Positions 1-14,092 of a stretch of DNA of 64,000 nucleotides are shown here, one piece after another. The notes under the pieces were generated by a model, which did not search any database, had not been told where the DNA came from, and worked only from the letters and a program-made list of their open reading frames with translations. Source of the DNA: Heligmosomoides polygyrus polygyrus (Eukaryota; Nematoda; Chromadorea; Rhabditida; Heligmosomidae); NCBI GenBank assembly GCA_947396885.1, contig OX377205.1, forward strand, positions 68,668,969 through 68,732,968. The letters run 5' to 3'. Position 1 is the stretch's first letter. Every line of letters begins with the position of its first letter. The translations under genes were made by a program, and so were the position numbers.

Positions 1-1941
1 CCACAACGATATTTGAATGACCAGCAGCATATATATGTTTATGAAAGGAATACGAGCATATAAGAAACAAGCAGCTATGAGCACCTGACTACGCTAAAGC
101 AGAATTCACAGAGTAAAGAGGAATATATAAAGCTATGAAACGACGCAAAACCAAGAACATGTAGTCACATAGGGTCACATTTACATTTCTGGGCGAAGCA
201 TGCCGTAATGATGACTGCCGCGCAGATCTCGTTTTACAAGGAACGTTTAGGTGAAAATGTCTGCAATTTATACTTGAAGAGATCGAGATTCTTTCAACCT
301 GTAGATGCACCAAGGGTGACTTGTAGAGTGACTTGCAGAGCTGATGTAAAGACTGTACCACTAGAAGTGAGCTGAAGTCGAAAACAAAGAACCAACCTAA
401 GGGAATTGCATCCGACACACACCTTTCCTAGATCAACTACAGCAATGATGGCAAGGCTTACGACCTTTCTCACCAATTGATAGACTGCCTATTTCAAATC
501 CACAAAACAGAAACATGAAGGAACGCAATATCGAGTAGCAGTAATAATAACAAGTTTTAGCTCTTTTGCCACTTCTATCGAATAATTTGGCCTAGAAACT
601 AGGTCTCTTTAAAGGAAACCGCTGCGGATGTGAATCGGCAAAAAGTTTAAGCTACGAGGCGAACCAGCACGCGTGTCTCGATGTCGTTCTAAAGTGAATA
701 TGAGAAAGTTCGAGTGGGAGTAGAACTCTGGATTTATCTTGTGGTACTGGTAAGCCACTGATGTTGGTAGAAAACCCCTTGAATGACCACGTAATCAGGT
801 ATATTAGACGCTGCTTCCAGCATTTACAATATCCACCTCCGCATGCTCACTGCATAAAACGCAGACAAATTTGAATTCAGAGTTGGATCTGTTCCAAACG
901 CCAGTCATCATGCGGGCGCAGTTCAGATTCAATGTACAAGGCGAATAGTATCTCGCAATAGCAGGTGCAAGAATATGACCGGTGCGTTCGTCACAAATCC
1001 TACGTATAACTGAGCACGTGTGATACGACCGCCGTAGTAATGGCCCGAGGTGAAGCCACTTGGGAAACGGTCGCCAAGATTTGGGGATAATCACTAGGTA
1101 CAAATGGAGTGACAAGTATGTGACAACACAGTGAAGGTTAGGCGATCACAATAGGGGACTAATCAGAGGGGAATCTAGGAAGTTTGGAGAATAAATAAAA
1201 ACAAATGGTAAGTGATGTTACAGCGACACTCAGAAAATACTCGAAGGCATTAGTGTATGACTACGAAGGACTAATAATGCTATAACTAGTTTTGCAGGCT
1301 GCGCAGGTCGCGTAGGAAAGCTTAGTAGGGGGTGAGTGTACACAATATTCCGCACAGATGAGGCGGCAAATCTAGTTGATATAACGGCGACCGGCATTAT
1401 AAAATTACGAGTTGCGAGTGGTGTCCACCACATTGAAAAAAATGTAGTGGAGACCACGAGCTTTGACAACAATAGTTGTAGCGCCACCGTAAAACCAAAC
1501 AGATTTTTGATCTCCTCGGTATGGACGCATGCAATAAAAGGCTGAATTTAATCGGGAAGAAACGTTGTTCAAAGCAAAACAGTGAGAAACATAGGGAAAC
1601 TAGGGGCGACCCTCAGTAAACCTTCTGAGTAGCTCCAACCATAGAACACGGATGATAGATAACCACTAGTAAACGGTCTATGCCCAAGTTAATACCCTTA
1701 TCTTGCAAAGCAAATCTTTGAAAATGCAAAATTTGAAATCTTCAAGGATATGATGCAGATCAGATTCCTCACTGTCCACAGCTTTTAATAAACATCAAGT
1801 TATTTCGGATGCGGCGAGATGGACTGCAAGATCTAAAACAGTCTGATTAACGCACACGTTGCCCTCCACAACGATCTTCTGATGCATACCAGTATAGACC
1901 CGTGACGTGATGTCGGTCGGCAATGCGCCATCCCGAACCGA
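1..1941. other. No gene seen
   Basis: This lies beyond the MAP7-like stop codon and would hold its 3' UTR. The open frames are short, overlapping on both strands and lack splice-supported structure. Confidence 0.6.
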
Positions 1942-4900
1942 TTAGATTGCTTGTGGAGCTGGATCTTCCGGAGCAGAAAACTGTAAATGAGTAGAGTAAT
2001 TCCAACATGCTAAGGAACGTTGAAGTTGAACAATGGACAATGGAATAGAAAATTAGAACGTTTATGTCACTGTTTTCTTCTTCACAGCCTTAGGAATCCA
2101 AAAGTTCGACAGAGCTGATCAGCAACGATGAAAACATTCAGCCTTCTAGGATTGCAGTATGGTTTAATGTAAGAAATTTCCGCTGACAGGGTTTCAACGA
2201 ACTGCCTGTGGCCATCTTCGCAAGCCATCTCATCTTACTACATATCAACTAATAATGCATGCACAGGTGCGCCCACTCTTAGACGTAGATATCTCCAGTC
2301 TATAAGCGACGTTAGAATAATGTTGAGCAACCCAGATGGCGACTCACCCCAAGACTGCGCCAAAATAGCGAATTTTAGCAGAAAAGGTAAACAATTTTGT
2401 CATTATAAATGTGCATTCTCAATCCTTATTGCGCCCCCAACAAGCATTCGCGAGATCACGGTCACGTTGAACGGTTGCAAAGATAAGAACGACTGATTGA
2501 AGGACGCATATCTCGTGTTGATGGGAACGCGAAGCCGAAGTTGTATGTTTCCAGTTTCCTGTAGCTCAACGCGCAATGTGCCCACTGGATAATTCCTACT
2601 TACTTGTTCTATGGTGCTTGACTCTGTGGCATGGCGGGCCATGAGCTTTTGCAACGCAGGAATGCTGCCATTGGAGGCAAGTCGCTTCAGCACATCCTGT
2701 GCTTTCTCACCTAAAATTGTATATTCATTAGAAACGTAAAGTAATAAAAATCATGTGAGAATGAAGTCTGCTGTTTAATGAAAGTGGAGATAAACTAAAT
2801 AACTAGTCCCCAACAGAATGCTGATGAATACAATAACCGAAGTTTTGCCAGTTCTTAAAAACTAGATCAACCTGTGACGTCAAAAATGGTTTGAAAAAGA
2901 AACAAGATGTGGTAATTTAGATGAAAACATCGACTTAAGAACAAGGCGCGATAGATCCACTTCGAAAGGACTATTGGTAATCGCTACTGGGTTGAGCATA
3001 TGGCTATTTCAACTGCGTGAATTCTCATTTGAAGAACCAAAGAATGTGATCTTAACAAATGTAGAAATACTGTTGCCTTTTCAGTTCTACTGTGATTCTT
3101 TCAAACATGTAACAAAGATAAAAAGATTTACAACAGGAAAACAAATGCAAATTTTGGTTATGTAAAAAAATAACCAAGTCAAGCCGCAGTGTAAAAAAGT
3201 GTGGTGTAGTACATGATCTCTCACCGTGTAGTGTCAAAGATGCGGTTAGTTGTGAATGCAGAAAAGCAAAATATTCCAAAGAAGAACTAAACCGTGACCC
3301 CACCGAGAGCTAGTGAATTTGAACGGTAATTGAGTAACTGATGATGATAACATTGACTTAACCTCTGATCGAATATTAAAGTTGTGCAAAATTCTGTATC
3401 AATCTCATCGCAGAGCTAAGTGATCAAATAGTGCTATTGGGGACATTATTATTATAAAATATTGGAAGTACAATTCAGCATGACCGCGGCAGCGAACATC
3501 GCATCTGCGGCAGTGACTTATGGCGAGCAGACGTCCATAAAGCCCGTTCCACACAGAGTTACATCCCCACCTGAACAATGTGTTATCTTAAAGGAAGTCT
3601 TGGCTGCTGCTGCAAGATTAACAAGGAAAGCCCATGAACTTCTCCAACATTCTCAACGAGACCTATGTGACGTTGTATAGCATGAGACCGGGAGCACAGA
3701 AGTGTTTTTAGTTTTTGCTACGGTCCACTCTGTGGTCCGAAGATGACGAAGAACTGTGGCAAGGCAACCCCATGTGATTGTCGTGATGACGTCCACCACC
3801 AGTGCGATGTTGGCCGAGTCGGTAGCGTTGAGTTTTAGTGAGCACGAGGTCGGGAGGTTCAGATTCAGACATATGCAAATTACTGTAGTAGTTTTGCATC
3901 TTCTGCCACTAATATGAAATCATTTACGTTTTTTCTTTCATTTTCGCACTATTGAACACTAACGTTGTTATTGGTGTATCCTTGTTAAACATATACTATT
4001 TGACAGTGGTTTCACCGGCACATAAATCGTGTCCGTGCAGATCCGTCTTCAATCAAGGAGTTCGCAAGAAAGAAACATGTGGCCATGATACATTAATTAA
4101 AACCCATTGTACACGACCGTTGGTGCATATCGAGCACAGACACTTTGGAAGAAAATATGTGTGAAAACAAAGTGAATCAAAACTGTTGGTCGCAGTTTCT
4201 GCGCAATCACACCGCCTGTAACATATACTGCTGCATGGAGTGTGCAAGAGAGAATGATTCACAATAGTGTGAAAATGAAATTTTTTAATGATTCCTTGAT
4301 AGTGGCAGAGGATGCAAAACCACTGCAGCAATTTGCATAGCTCTGGATCCTAATCCCAGACCTGGTGCTCGCGAGTACTCAACGCTACCCACTCAGCCAA
4401 CTTCGCACTGCTGGTGGACGGCATCCGGCAATCACATGGGGTTGTCTTGCGACAGTTTGTCGTCATTTTCGGGCCACCCAATGGTCCGTAGCAAAAAAAG
4501 GAAAACACTTCAGTGCTCCTCCTCCCATGCCCTATGTAACTCTCGTTGAGAATCTTTGGAGAAGTTGGGCTTCCCTTATAAGATGGTCTTGATCAATATT
4601 TCTTAATGTGCACCCGATGCTGTTAGTGATCTTCCTTGCTTTGTTGGTACTATCATGATACAATAATTGAAATCCATTGTAGACGACCGTTGGTGGCCCG
4701 CTAGTCGTGAGGAAACGCATCTCATTAACTCGAAAGAATGCAGGAGCAAAAGACAGAAGAATAACCACGTTGGCTTTCGGATGCGATATCACTAACCTTC
4801 CTTTCTACTGATCGCAAATGTGGGAGATGATATAAGACTAGCAAACTCTACTAATAAACCATAATCGAAAACGAAGCTCTAAACACCGAAAATAACCTAT

Positions 4901-7900
4901 CGTAGTCTCCTGTGAATTCTGGATTGATTCTGGTTGCAACGATAAAAGAACAGTTGTCGCACAAATTAATGAGCAGCCCGTTAAGAGTCCAAGCCTATTT
5001 ACAATTCTTCGACATGATACAGATGTGTTCGGATTTCGTTCCAAGCTCTTAAAAACCGTTAGCTGACATAAATAGGTCACTGTTTGATCAACTTTCCTGT
5101 ATCACAGCCATTACTCGCAGGCAATTATAGGAACTAAAACGGACGGAGGCGACTCACTTCTAGGTGGAGACGTTCGACCGGTCGATACTATGGTACTGGC
5201 ACTGGAAAGATCTCGCGACTTCGCTAGAATCGCAGCAATACGGGCCTTCCGCTCATCAAGTTCTCGCTGCTCCTGTTCGCGACGCAGTCGATGTGCCTAT
5301 TTAATAATTGATGGCTTGACTAGTTGAGTTGGACGGACGACGAAAAAACGTAAAATCAAAATCGAAGGAATAAAGAGCGACTCACGATGAATTCGTTGGG
5401 AGGTGAAGGCGGCTTCTTCGTAATCGAATGATCAACTTCCTTTGTGACAGGAACCGTCCCAGGAAGCTCGGCCGAAATTACCGGAGCACTAGTCGGCTTT
5501 TCAAATCCATTCGATTGTGCGGACCGATCAGCTATCACCTGAATTATCACAACACTTTATCATCTCGCAACTTCATGATTTTCAAAACTTCGCCCAAGGA
5601 GGTGCAACATTGCTAAGTATAGTACAATGGTCCTTGTGCTGTATGTACAATTAGGTTAAGCTGCCTACAGTGGTTGAAGCATTCACGTCCTCTTTCGCTG
5701 AAGAAAAGACTTCAGATTCGTCATGCGCTTCTCCCTGGTAGGTGATTGGATCTTCTACGGGCTTCTCTTCCGTTGTAGCGTCCTCCGCTTTCTTTTCGAC
5801 AGAAAGACTGCATGTTTCCTCTTCTGATGTGAAATTCACCTCCATTTCTTCCTTACGATCAGGCCCACCTGTTGTTTCATTCGTATGCTGCAATATGATA
5901 ATCATCGACAGCAAAAAAGAGACGAACTTAGGTGGACCTACCGATGGTGGAAGCACTACCGATTCAGTGCTCTCCTCTGTGACAGTGGCGGATAGAGAGA
6001 CTGGCGGTCCAAACACGCTAGCTAGCTCTTCGGCTAATGATGCAACGCCCTACATTTTAGAGGAAATTAGAAGATAGTCAACGCCAGTCAAAGTTGGGAG
6101 GATAAAACTGAGGAACTGTGCTCGCAACTTTCCACTTACACCGATGTTCTCGCCAGCTTTCGAATGTTCGGATTCCGATATTACAGTGGTTGCGTAGTCC
6201 ACTTTAGCAACGGAGACCTATCATAATGCATAGTTGTATCAAAAGAGCAAAGCCGATAACCATGTAATGTTGCGCGAAATGTAACTGACCACTTGCTCGA
6301 CATCAGAAGAATGTTCCTCGTAGTTATTATGCACTTCCTGGTCCAGAATTGCCTCTTGCTCACTGCTTTCTTGAGCCTGAAGTAAGCTTAAAAAGTCGAA
6401 GCAAATAATTCGTTCACTTAAATGGTTAGGCCTCCCGCGCTTTGAAACATATCTGCCATCAACTTGTGTCGCAGCCGATATTTGCAACACCTTTCTAACA
6501 ACAAGATTTTCTCTAGGAGCTGCAACCAGTTGGTTTGATGCTTGATGAGCAAGCAAGAGATTCAACTCACGCAGACCTCACTTTCGACCTCGACTTCATG
6601 GGACGCATCAATATCGGTTTCTTCAGTTGCCGCCACCAACTCAGCAGCGTCAGTCGGCTTGTGTTGAACATCATTTTCTACACGAATGGCGCTTTCCTGC
6701 TAGAACACACATCACAGAAATGCGACACGGTTTGGCAAACCTCTGCAGGCTTATTTCTATGCAAACCTGTCCAATTTCTTCCACAACCTCCACGTTGGTG
6801 TGTGACTCTGTTTCCAGCGTTTCCACAGACGTTGTGTCGGGAAGAGAGGAACCGTCGATGAAAGGAGACTCAGTTGTTATTGCGCTAGCTGACGACTGGG
6901 TCTCGTTAGACATTGAGCTATCTCTACGTGAAACCGATGCACCTTTCAAGACCTCGTTCTTGGTAGTACGCCGCTTGCTGTTGCCGTGTACCTTAAACAT
7001 TAAGGTTTCTCCCTGAATAATACAAATAAAGTGATCGAATTGTAAAAATGCGCCCACATTGGGAGGCACTCTGGGCTTCGGCGTAGATTTCGGTTTGTTC
7101 TGAGCTGACTGGGAAGAACCTGCTGAAAACAGTAATTGCATCGAAAACCAAAAAATTAAGTGTTGGAAGAGATGAAAGCCTGCAAAGAAAAAGGACGAAA
7201 ACTAACCCATCGGTGTGTTTGGAACACTTGACGTAAGCTGATTCAACGGCTTCCTTCGCAGTCGGGTAACAGGTGTCATACAAGCATTCGCCGAAGGGCT
7301 GTACACTGACTGCGTCATGAGATTCTGCTGTTTGACGGGAGAGCTCTAAAATTTGACAAAACCATTACAGGCAACACAGCAACGGCTTAAGGATTCTTCC
7401 ACTGTAGCTTCCTTCAATACCATTTTGGAAAATTGTGAAGCCGCTCGAACACTTGGTGGTCGGAAGTGCAACATCTCAGATATTAGAAGGACAGGGCGCT
7501 CTGTGTCCCAGAGCCCTTTCATGCTCTACTCCGTATATTCCACTGTGAGTTGAAGCATTATCCTCTTCCAGAATGGGCCCAACGTTCTCATCCTAGTTCT
7601 GCATAGAATTGCTTCAGGTAGCAAGGAAAGGAGCCGCCAGCCTTGCACAAATGGGTTCCAAGCTCCTTTCAGAGCGTGTTGAAAAATAAGAATTCTGTCC
7701 TGCTGGAGACAAGCAGTACAAACTGTTCGCACAAATCATTTGGGAAAGCTCGTATTCAACCTGTATGTAAAGCTCAAGGATGACCAGGAACGTTTCGCAA
7801 GATGATTAATGGGCGCCCGTCTACTCGTTCTTTATACAGGGCGATTCTCAGCAATCGCCATGGCACATGCTTAAACAAGGAAAATACAACTAATGAATAC

Positions 7901-10900
7901 AAAATCGTTCACCTTGAGCTGAGCAAGACGGGATATGGATGCCGTCTGAATACTCCGATCAGGTCTACTGGAGGGAACGTACATTGAAGCAGACATAACT
8001 GATGCAGCAGAACGCCCACGGCGAACATTTTCGGCCCCGTTAGGAGAGCCCTGAATAAGGAAATTTTTAGTAGACACATTTTTCATTCGATCATCAAACA
8101 AACACCACATGAAACTTACCTGTTTGTCAGGAGTTGATCGTTTTTCTTGAGGGCTGTGTTTCAAATGTCGCGTCTCGAGAAACGACAGCTCACGAGGTGT
8201 CGATGAGCCAAAGGCATAGTTCTTACGTGATGAATTGTTAGAAAGCCGTGAAGCTGCCGCATGATTCTTCTCCAGGATTTCCTTAAAACACATCAAGTGC
8301 ATGAAGGGATATGGAACACCTACACTGCCCAACTATATTATTTCGCATTACCACAACCTTCTTACGCGCGTTGTCTCTCTCCATCAACGCCATTCTTCGC
8401 TGCAAAACATCTTGTTGCCTCTTCAGTTCCCTCGCATGTCTTTCTTTCCTGGAAGTTCTCAGCGTCATAAGTATTTACACTTGCAACGAGTTTGATACTG
8501 CAAAACAGGAGACATTTCAAGCTTCTTTCAGGCCTTGAGAAAGACGAATTCGTCGAAACGGCGGCCGCAATAAAGAATTTTATAGCAAATCTGGTTGGAG
8601 AGGATCGAAAAAAATTACTCACAAATTGCAAAACAGATTGAAGAAAAATCAATTGAAATGCAACCAGCGCAAAGATATGCCATAATCAGAGCCCTCAAAG
8701 TGTAATGCTTGATTAAAAAATGGCTGTTCGTTAAGAAAAGTGAATGGCTCTGGGTTCCTCTTATGGGTGATGACGCTCGATCCCTCACTACGACGTCTAT
8801 GGAACTCAGTGCAAATAGGCCGAGGCAGGATAGGAACATATGAAGGTTAGTGAATTTGTCAAAAAAAAATTGTATGTTGCAGAGAGGTGCGCAACAACGT
8901 GCTCCGACAGATATGACAAACCGTAAGCGTTGTCTTTTATGGACAACAACGAAACAGTTACAGTCGTCGTCGCGAAGGGCCGAGGGATTTTGAATCCACT
9001 CTTCTTATGAGAACTCAATCGAACATCACGAAGTTAATCCATTCTATTTTTGCCACGGCACAGTAGTAAACCCTCACATCGTTTAAATATCCTGGGCACA
9101 CCGTAACCAAACTATTGGCCATTTTAGCTATCGACCTTTTACAAGGACCAAAACGATATTTATCACATAAGCTGATATTATAGAATGGTCTGACGAGTGG
9201 AATTTCTTCACTTACAGCTCCCTTGGATCTGTATAGGAGGGTATCTGTTAGCAGGCAGCTCAATGGTGTGCCTGATACTTGTGGTGGAAAAAATACAATC
9301 CAAAAGGACCTAAGGATTCTATAGCACGTGGTACTTCGACGTCAGCTTATTGTGTCTTTGAGCTGTACCACGGGCAATTGTCGGAAATGAGAGCCTACCA
9401 CTGTATCATTGGTCACAGTGATGGGCATCTTGCAGCAGCGCCCTGATTCAGAAGACGTATCACAGACGTGAAAAGAGCGCACATTCTGGTGGCATGCCAC
9501 AGGAGTCGCGCAGCGAACATTCGGACTCACAGACATGACCCAGACGAGCAGAGGGCGAGCTGATTCAGAGGTGTCACAGACATCGAGCGACGATCGCGCA
9601 GATTCAGAAGACGTTTCACAGACGTCAAGAAAAGAGGATCCGGACTCGGAAGAGATCCCGAAGACGTCATTTACTATCCTACATAAAAAGTGGAAGCGCG
9701 TCTGTGTGCATGTACTAGACCTATATGTCGTAGGCAGATTTGGAATACAATGAAAAATGGAGATTTACTACTGTACTACAGGAATCAGACGAATGGATTT
9801 GTCACCGTAGAGTGAGTAGTATAAATCAACAGGCCAATATAGATTCTGCATTTTTTTCTGCAGATCAGACCAATAGCTGTGCGTAAATGATAGCTGCCAC
9901 AAGAACGGGACGTAGCAGTTACAAGAGGTCAATTTCAGCCTATAAGACTATTACAGCCTAAGAGACGCTACGGTAGCAATATGCATGACCTAAGGATGGC
10001 GGTGGTGAAATCGTAGTGAACTGTAAAAGGGTCGGTTTCCCGCTAAGCGAATGATTTAGCAATTTTCTAAAGGCAACCAGCGCGTGGAGGAACCGGATGT
10101 GAGCGGCGCATCCCATAAAAGGGATTGACTAGCACCGACTATTGTCGTTTAACTTAGCAAGGCATTTTTTTGTTGTTGATTGCTTACAGCTTCAAGCCTA
10201 CGGCATTCTCCTTGTTAATATTTCAAAACTTCTCCTAAATGACAATGTGAACATTTTTCGACAATACTGGAAAAATATTGAGAAGTGTGTGAAAGAAACA
10301 TGTTCATCGCACTGCGTATCGTCAGGCACTGCTTCTTCGCAGAGTTCATAGTAGTCCACCGTGTCCACAGTGAGAAGAGGAACGTCCATACAGGATGTCT
10401 CAAAAAATGTACACACTGTTTGCCAGCTGATAACTTTGCTTGCAGTAAAGATACTGAAAAAGTTAAGGGCTCATATGAAAACTTAAGAAAATTGAAATTT
10501 TCTGACATATGAGCGGCATGGGATGCGCCATGCGCTCGTCTGAGATTTTGCATTTTACAGTCGATTGATTGTGTTTCGCTTGAATACATGTTTCAAATTC
10601 TTTACAAAGTGACCGTTTCGATTGATTTGTGTTTCTTTTAGGGTTTAAAACTTAAAAACAAGCTATGGTTTGCGGAAAATGCAGGGTGTCTTAAAAATAC
10701 AGGTGCTGTTTGAAACGTTTTAACACTGCTGCTAGTGAAGCTTCTGAAGATAGTTGAGGCTCATATGAAAGCACAGAATAACGAAATTTCTCAAACGTGC
10801 AAGTAGGAAAGATTGTGCCATGCGCTCGCTTGAAACCTTGCATTCCAGACTCGATTGATTGGGCCTGAGCTGAATGTCTTGTTACTACTTGGCTACTTTA

Positions 10901-13277
10901 ACATGTGTTGTACATCTTTTAACGTTATGCGTCGTATTTAAGTCGTGCGATCAGTAAACTCGCATGTTACGTGTCTTTCACATGATTGCCAAGTTCAAAA
11001 GCGTGAAAAGAAGCATACCACAGGTTAATTGGCCAAGCAGTAACAAGATTTAACAGGCATTCAGCCCATGCACAATCAGTCGAGTCTGAAGTGCAAGGTT
11101 TCAGAGGGGAGCATGGCGCAATCTTGTCTATTTCCACGCCACAGTAATTTCGTTACTCTGCGCTTTTATGTGAGCCTCAAAAATCTTCAAATGCTTCACT
11201 AGTAGCAATGTTAGAACCTTTCAAACAGTACTCGCATTTTTTAGAATACTCAACATTTTTCGCTAGCCAAAGTATCTTTTTGAGTTTTGAACTTTAAAAG
11301 AAGCGCAAATCGATCAAAACGTCCTCTTTGTGAAGAATTTGTAACATGTATTCAAACGAAAAACAAAAAAAAAACATCGAGTGTGAAAATGCAAGAACAT
11401 TTTCTTGAGCTTTCATATGAGCCCTTAACTTCTTTAATGCCTTTACTGCAAGCAAAGCTATCTCAAACAGTGTATACTTTTTCTGAGACACCCTGTATTG
11501 TGAAGATATACAACATTTTCGCTAGTGGAGCTAGGCACAACGCTGTCGCTCTCCTTATCATCGGAGTTTCACTCTGGACCTACAGCTTCGCCGACGCTCG
11601 ATTCTCCTTATCCTCCACAGTATACTCTGATTCTATGCATTCACGTCGTATGGAAGGAACTTTCTCAGAAAACTTGTCAGCTCGTATAGCAGCAGTTCGA
11701 TCAACTGCCCTAACTCCATCACATGTATAGGTACAACGGAAGTTACGTGATTGTATTAGCTGAAGGAAGCGTTCTAGAGCCGAGTGTGTCTCGATCAGGC
11801 AATCAATATTGATCGATATTGTCGATCTTTTGAGTGGTGCTGTCGGTTTTCTCTCGGGCTTAACCGATTTGGGTGGGTGTCGCATAATTTCGAGGGCCGA
11901 CGGCAGGACTTCACAGCAGAGGGAGTTTCGGTCAAGCAATCAACCAGCATGGGGAAATTTCGATCAGAATTATTTGTCGCGCTGGGTTACTATGCTTTTC
12001 TAACTGCACAGCTCCTTCAATTTTCAGCAGACTAGGGTAGACCAGCGAAGAAAGTTGGGGACACCTGCACTGGCTTCGGCTACGTATTCAACCACGTCCT
12101 AGGTATCAATTTTCAGCAGTGGTTTGACCACCTTCTTTACTACTATGTACATAAGAGGACAGTACCCTTGTCCTAGGTCACCATTTCCGAAATTCATCAC
12201 ACCTCGTGGCTTAAAGCACGACGACAGGACATAAATGTTAGACATTCGATTAGCCTTGACGAGCTGCAATGAGTTGGAAACAGCCGTAGACGAAGTAGGA
12301 GTTTTCCTGAGTGCTATACCTGGATGTGAGGGTACTAAGGCAGACATCAATCTGAAGTAGGCGCACGTTTAACTTCGAAGCTGGGAATGCTTACTTAACC
12401 AGTAACAACCTGGATGAGGAATCAACCCTAGCTATGTTTGGGCTACGTTCCTAGATTGATCCGGTATACGCGAAGCCGGAAAGCCTGGCGTGGCTCGCGC
12501 GTCCAGCATCAGGCGCCGGCCAAGCCGGCACCTGGTAATGAATATAAATTGGCTGTAATTAAATCTGTTGAACAAGTTTATTTCACACGCTTTCTTCAAC
12601 GCTTCCAGAACTGCTGAAAAATTCTTTGTTTCCACCCACAGACCCCGAGGAACTATGAAAACCTGAACGACACAACTCGGCCCTAACAATGGAAAGTGTA
12701 TACTGGGCCACTATGGAGAAAACCGAACCTGGGAACTGGCAACAAACATAAAAGTAGTTGAACGCTAACATTGGAAAAATTCAGATTTGTATATAGCGAG
12801 AACCGAGTCTCGTATCATCTGATTACAGTCCTGTTTCTCATAGAACGCAAGTTCTGAGCTTTGGCTTCCTGTACTCTACTCCTGTCTCCCCTGTTGCTGC
12901 CTATCCTGACGTATTTCCAATTTCGAAAATTAAACAGACTTGTAGAGAGAGTAAACATACAATTCCCTTTGCTGACGTTGTCTCTCCTCGTTTATCTTCA
13001 TGATTTTTTCCTCGTGCTGGCGTCGTAATGCCTCATGCCTCTCCTTGATCGCTCGCTCAGCGGCCTCTTTTCGACGTCGGACCTAGTAAGCAGCCATATA
13101 GAGCAGAGCGTGAATGGTCTACTGAACCCCACAAAGACCCATCGCCAATCTCACTTCAGGAAAAAACTTTCGCTCGTACAATAAACCTCGACGTACCTCC
13201 GCAGCATTATCTATTAGTCTTCTCGGCGGCTTTGGAGGTTGATTAGTGGTCCGTGAAGATGGATCCATACCGTCCAT
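1942..13277 (-). CDS. MAP7/ensconsin-like microtubule-associated protein, 17 exons
   Basis: Exons in transcript order: 13277-13197, 13082-12961, 8448-8358, 8281-8120, 8050-7913, 7345-7207, 7122-7058, 7012-6767, 6696-6571, 6376-6290, 6217-6140, 6049-5942, 5887-5669, 5538-5386, 5296-5158, 2710-2604, 1980-1942 (stop TAA). Every junction has GT/AG and phases agree, giving about 699 aa. Seen: a charged coiled coil from residue about 28 to 110 (RRRKEAAERAIKERHEALRR), the motif YAFGSSTPREL near residue 125, Ser/Thr/Pro-rich segments, an acidic middle (exons 8-13), then a second helical block AHRLRREQEQRELDERKARI near residue 606. Family knowledge: MAP7 proteins bind microtubules through an N-terminal coiled coil and recruit kinesin-1 through a C-terminal helical domain. 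I recall FGSSTPR as a motif of insect ensconsins, so the identity rests on memory, not a search. Introns 13/2 hold mobile DNA; the 2.4 and 4.5 kb introns carry foldback repeats. The C-terminus after exon 16 is short and less certain. Confidence 0.72.
3622..4582. repeat. Foldback in MAP7-like intron 15 (family B relative)
   Basis: Arms 3622-3853 and 4355-4582 are inverted, both with GCCCA(T/A)G/AACTTCTCC, a GCTACGG-CCA-TC-GTGG block like family B, CAACCCCATGTGATTG and GGTAGCGTTGAG. The loop is about 500 bp with no gene. It lies wholly in the 2711-5157 intron. Confidence 0.8.
9440..9665 (+). repeat. Degenerate minisatellite, unit about 48 bp
   Basis: Repeated GATTCAGAAGACGT-TCACAGACGT words (near 9446, 9570, 9600). 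The open frame across it gives DSEDVSQTSR-like repeats, but it is a repeat product in a MAP7-like intron and not a supported gene. Confidence 0.55.
10392..11514. repeat. Foldback with CAGGRTGTCTCAAAAA ends in MAP7-like intron 2
   Basis: The outer ends ATACAGGATGTCTCAAAAAATGTA and its near complement (TACTTTTTCTGAGACACCCTGTA) are inverted. Homology continues inward for about 450 bp on each side (AGGGCTCATATGAAA against TTTCATATGAGCCCTTAA; CATGCGCTCG... against its complement near 11110). TA lies at both borders, suggesting a Tc1/mariner-mobilised non-autonomous element. No transposase is visible. Confidence 0.75.
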
Positions 13278-13300
13278 TTGAAATATATCTGAAGTTTTTT
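13278..13300 (-). promoter_or_regulatory. Splice acceptor just upstream of the MAP7-like start (likely trans-splice site)
   Basis: On the minus strand an acceptor (TTCAG) lies 11 nt before the ATG at 13277. No upstream coding exon joins to it. In nematodes an acceptor this close to the start is the usual mark of spliced-leader addition. The nearest upstream gene end on the same strand is at 14093, about 0.8 kb away. SL1 versus SL2 cannot be told from sequence; an unseen 5' non-coding exon is the alternative. Confidence 0.45.
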
Positions 13301-14092
13301 AAAGCATGAGGTAGAAACATCAGAAGTTAGTCCTGCAAGCGACATCAACATGCAACAGCTGGAATATTCCATCGATTTCACGAACAGCAAGCAAAAAACG
13401 TTTTCGATCCAATATATTATTTGATGGGGAAAATACCGAAAAGAGAGAACAAACAGAATAGCAATAACAATTCCTGTGGCAACAAGGCAGCAAAAAAAAC
13501 AACAAAAATCAACGACGTGAACAAGAAATCTATAACAATCCTGAGTAAACCAACAAACAGCCTAATTGGCACGTTCAAAACAATCGCGTTCAGAAACACT
13601 AATGTCGAATAGCCTGATAATTCCAAACCGGCCAGCTATATCAATGAGCAATCCCATCCGATTGGAAGCCATTAATCTCGTTTAAGTTCCTGGAGCGAAG
13701 ATGAATAATCGCTTAGTGATTTAGGGTATTCCAAAATTCAGTGCTTCACCGCAGAAATCAATCATACATTCCCGACGTTAATAAAGGACACCAAAACTTG
13801 GGGCGGAGGAAGGTTCCTCTTTGTTTTGAGAGTTGAGTAAAAAGATTAAGGATCGAGCAACGACCTACGCCCAGATAAGGCAGACAATAGAATGCAGGCT
13901 CAATGAGGAGATAAGAAATATTCGAAGCGACAATCGATGACCGACGAAAAAGTGCTAGTAAATTTGCGGAGCTGCTCGAAGCACGCGAAACGGATAGCTG
14001 GCGAGGGCCGCAGCTGATGTCGGACAGCGGGTTATGCCCCATGGGAGCAGTGGTCCGCCGGCGCCGCGTCACGTGTGTCCCGATTACGTGAT

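Noticed and set aside
12099..12350. Coding-like words in both strands (for example HTSWLKARRQDINVRHSISL on plus)
   Set aside because: Might be a LINE fragment, but I could not match it to a definite domain, and stops follow quickly.
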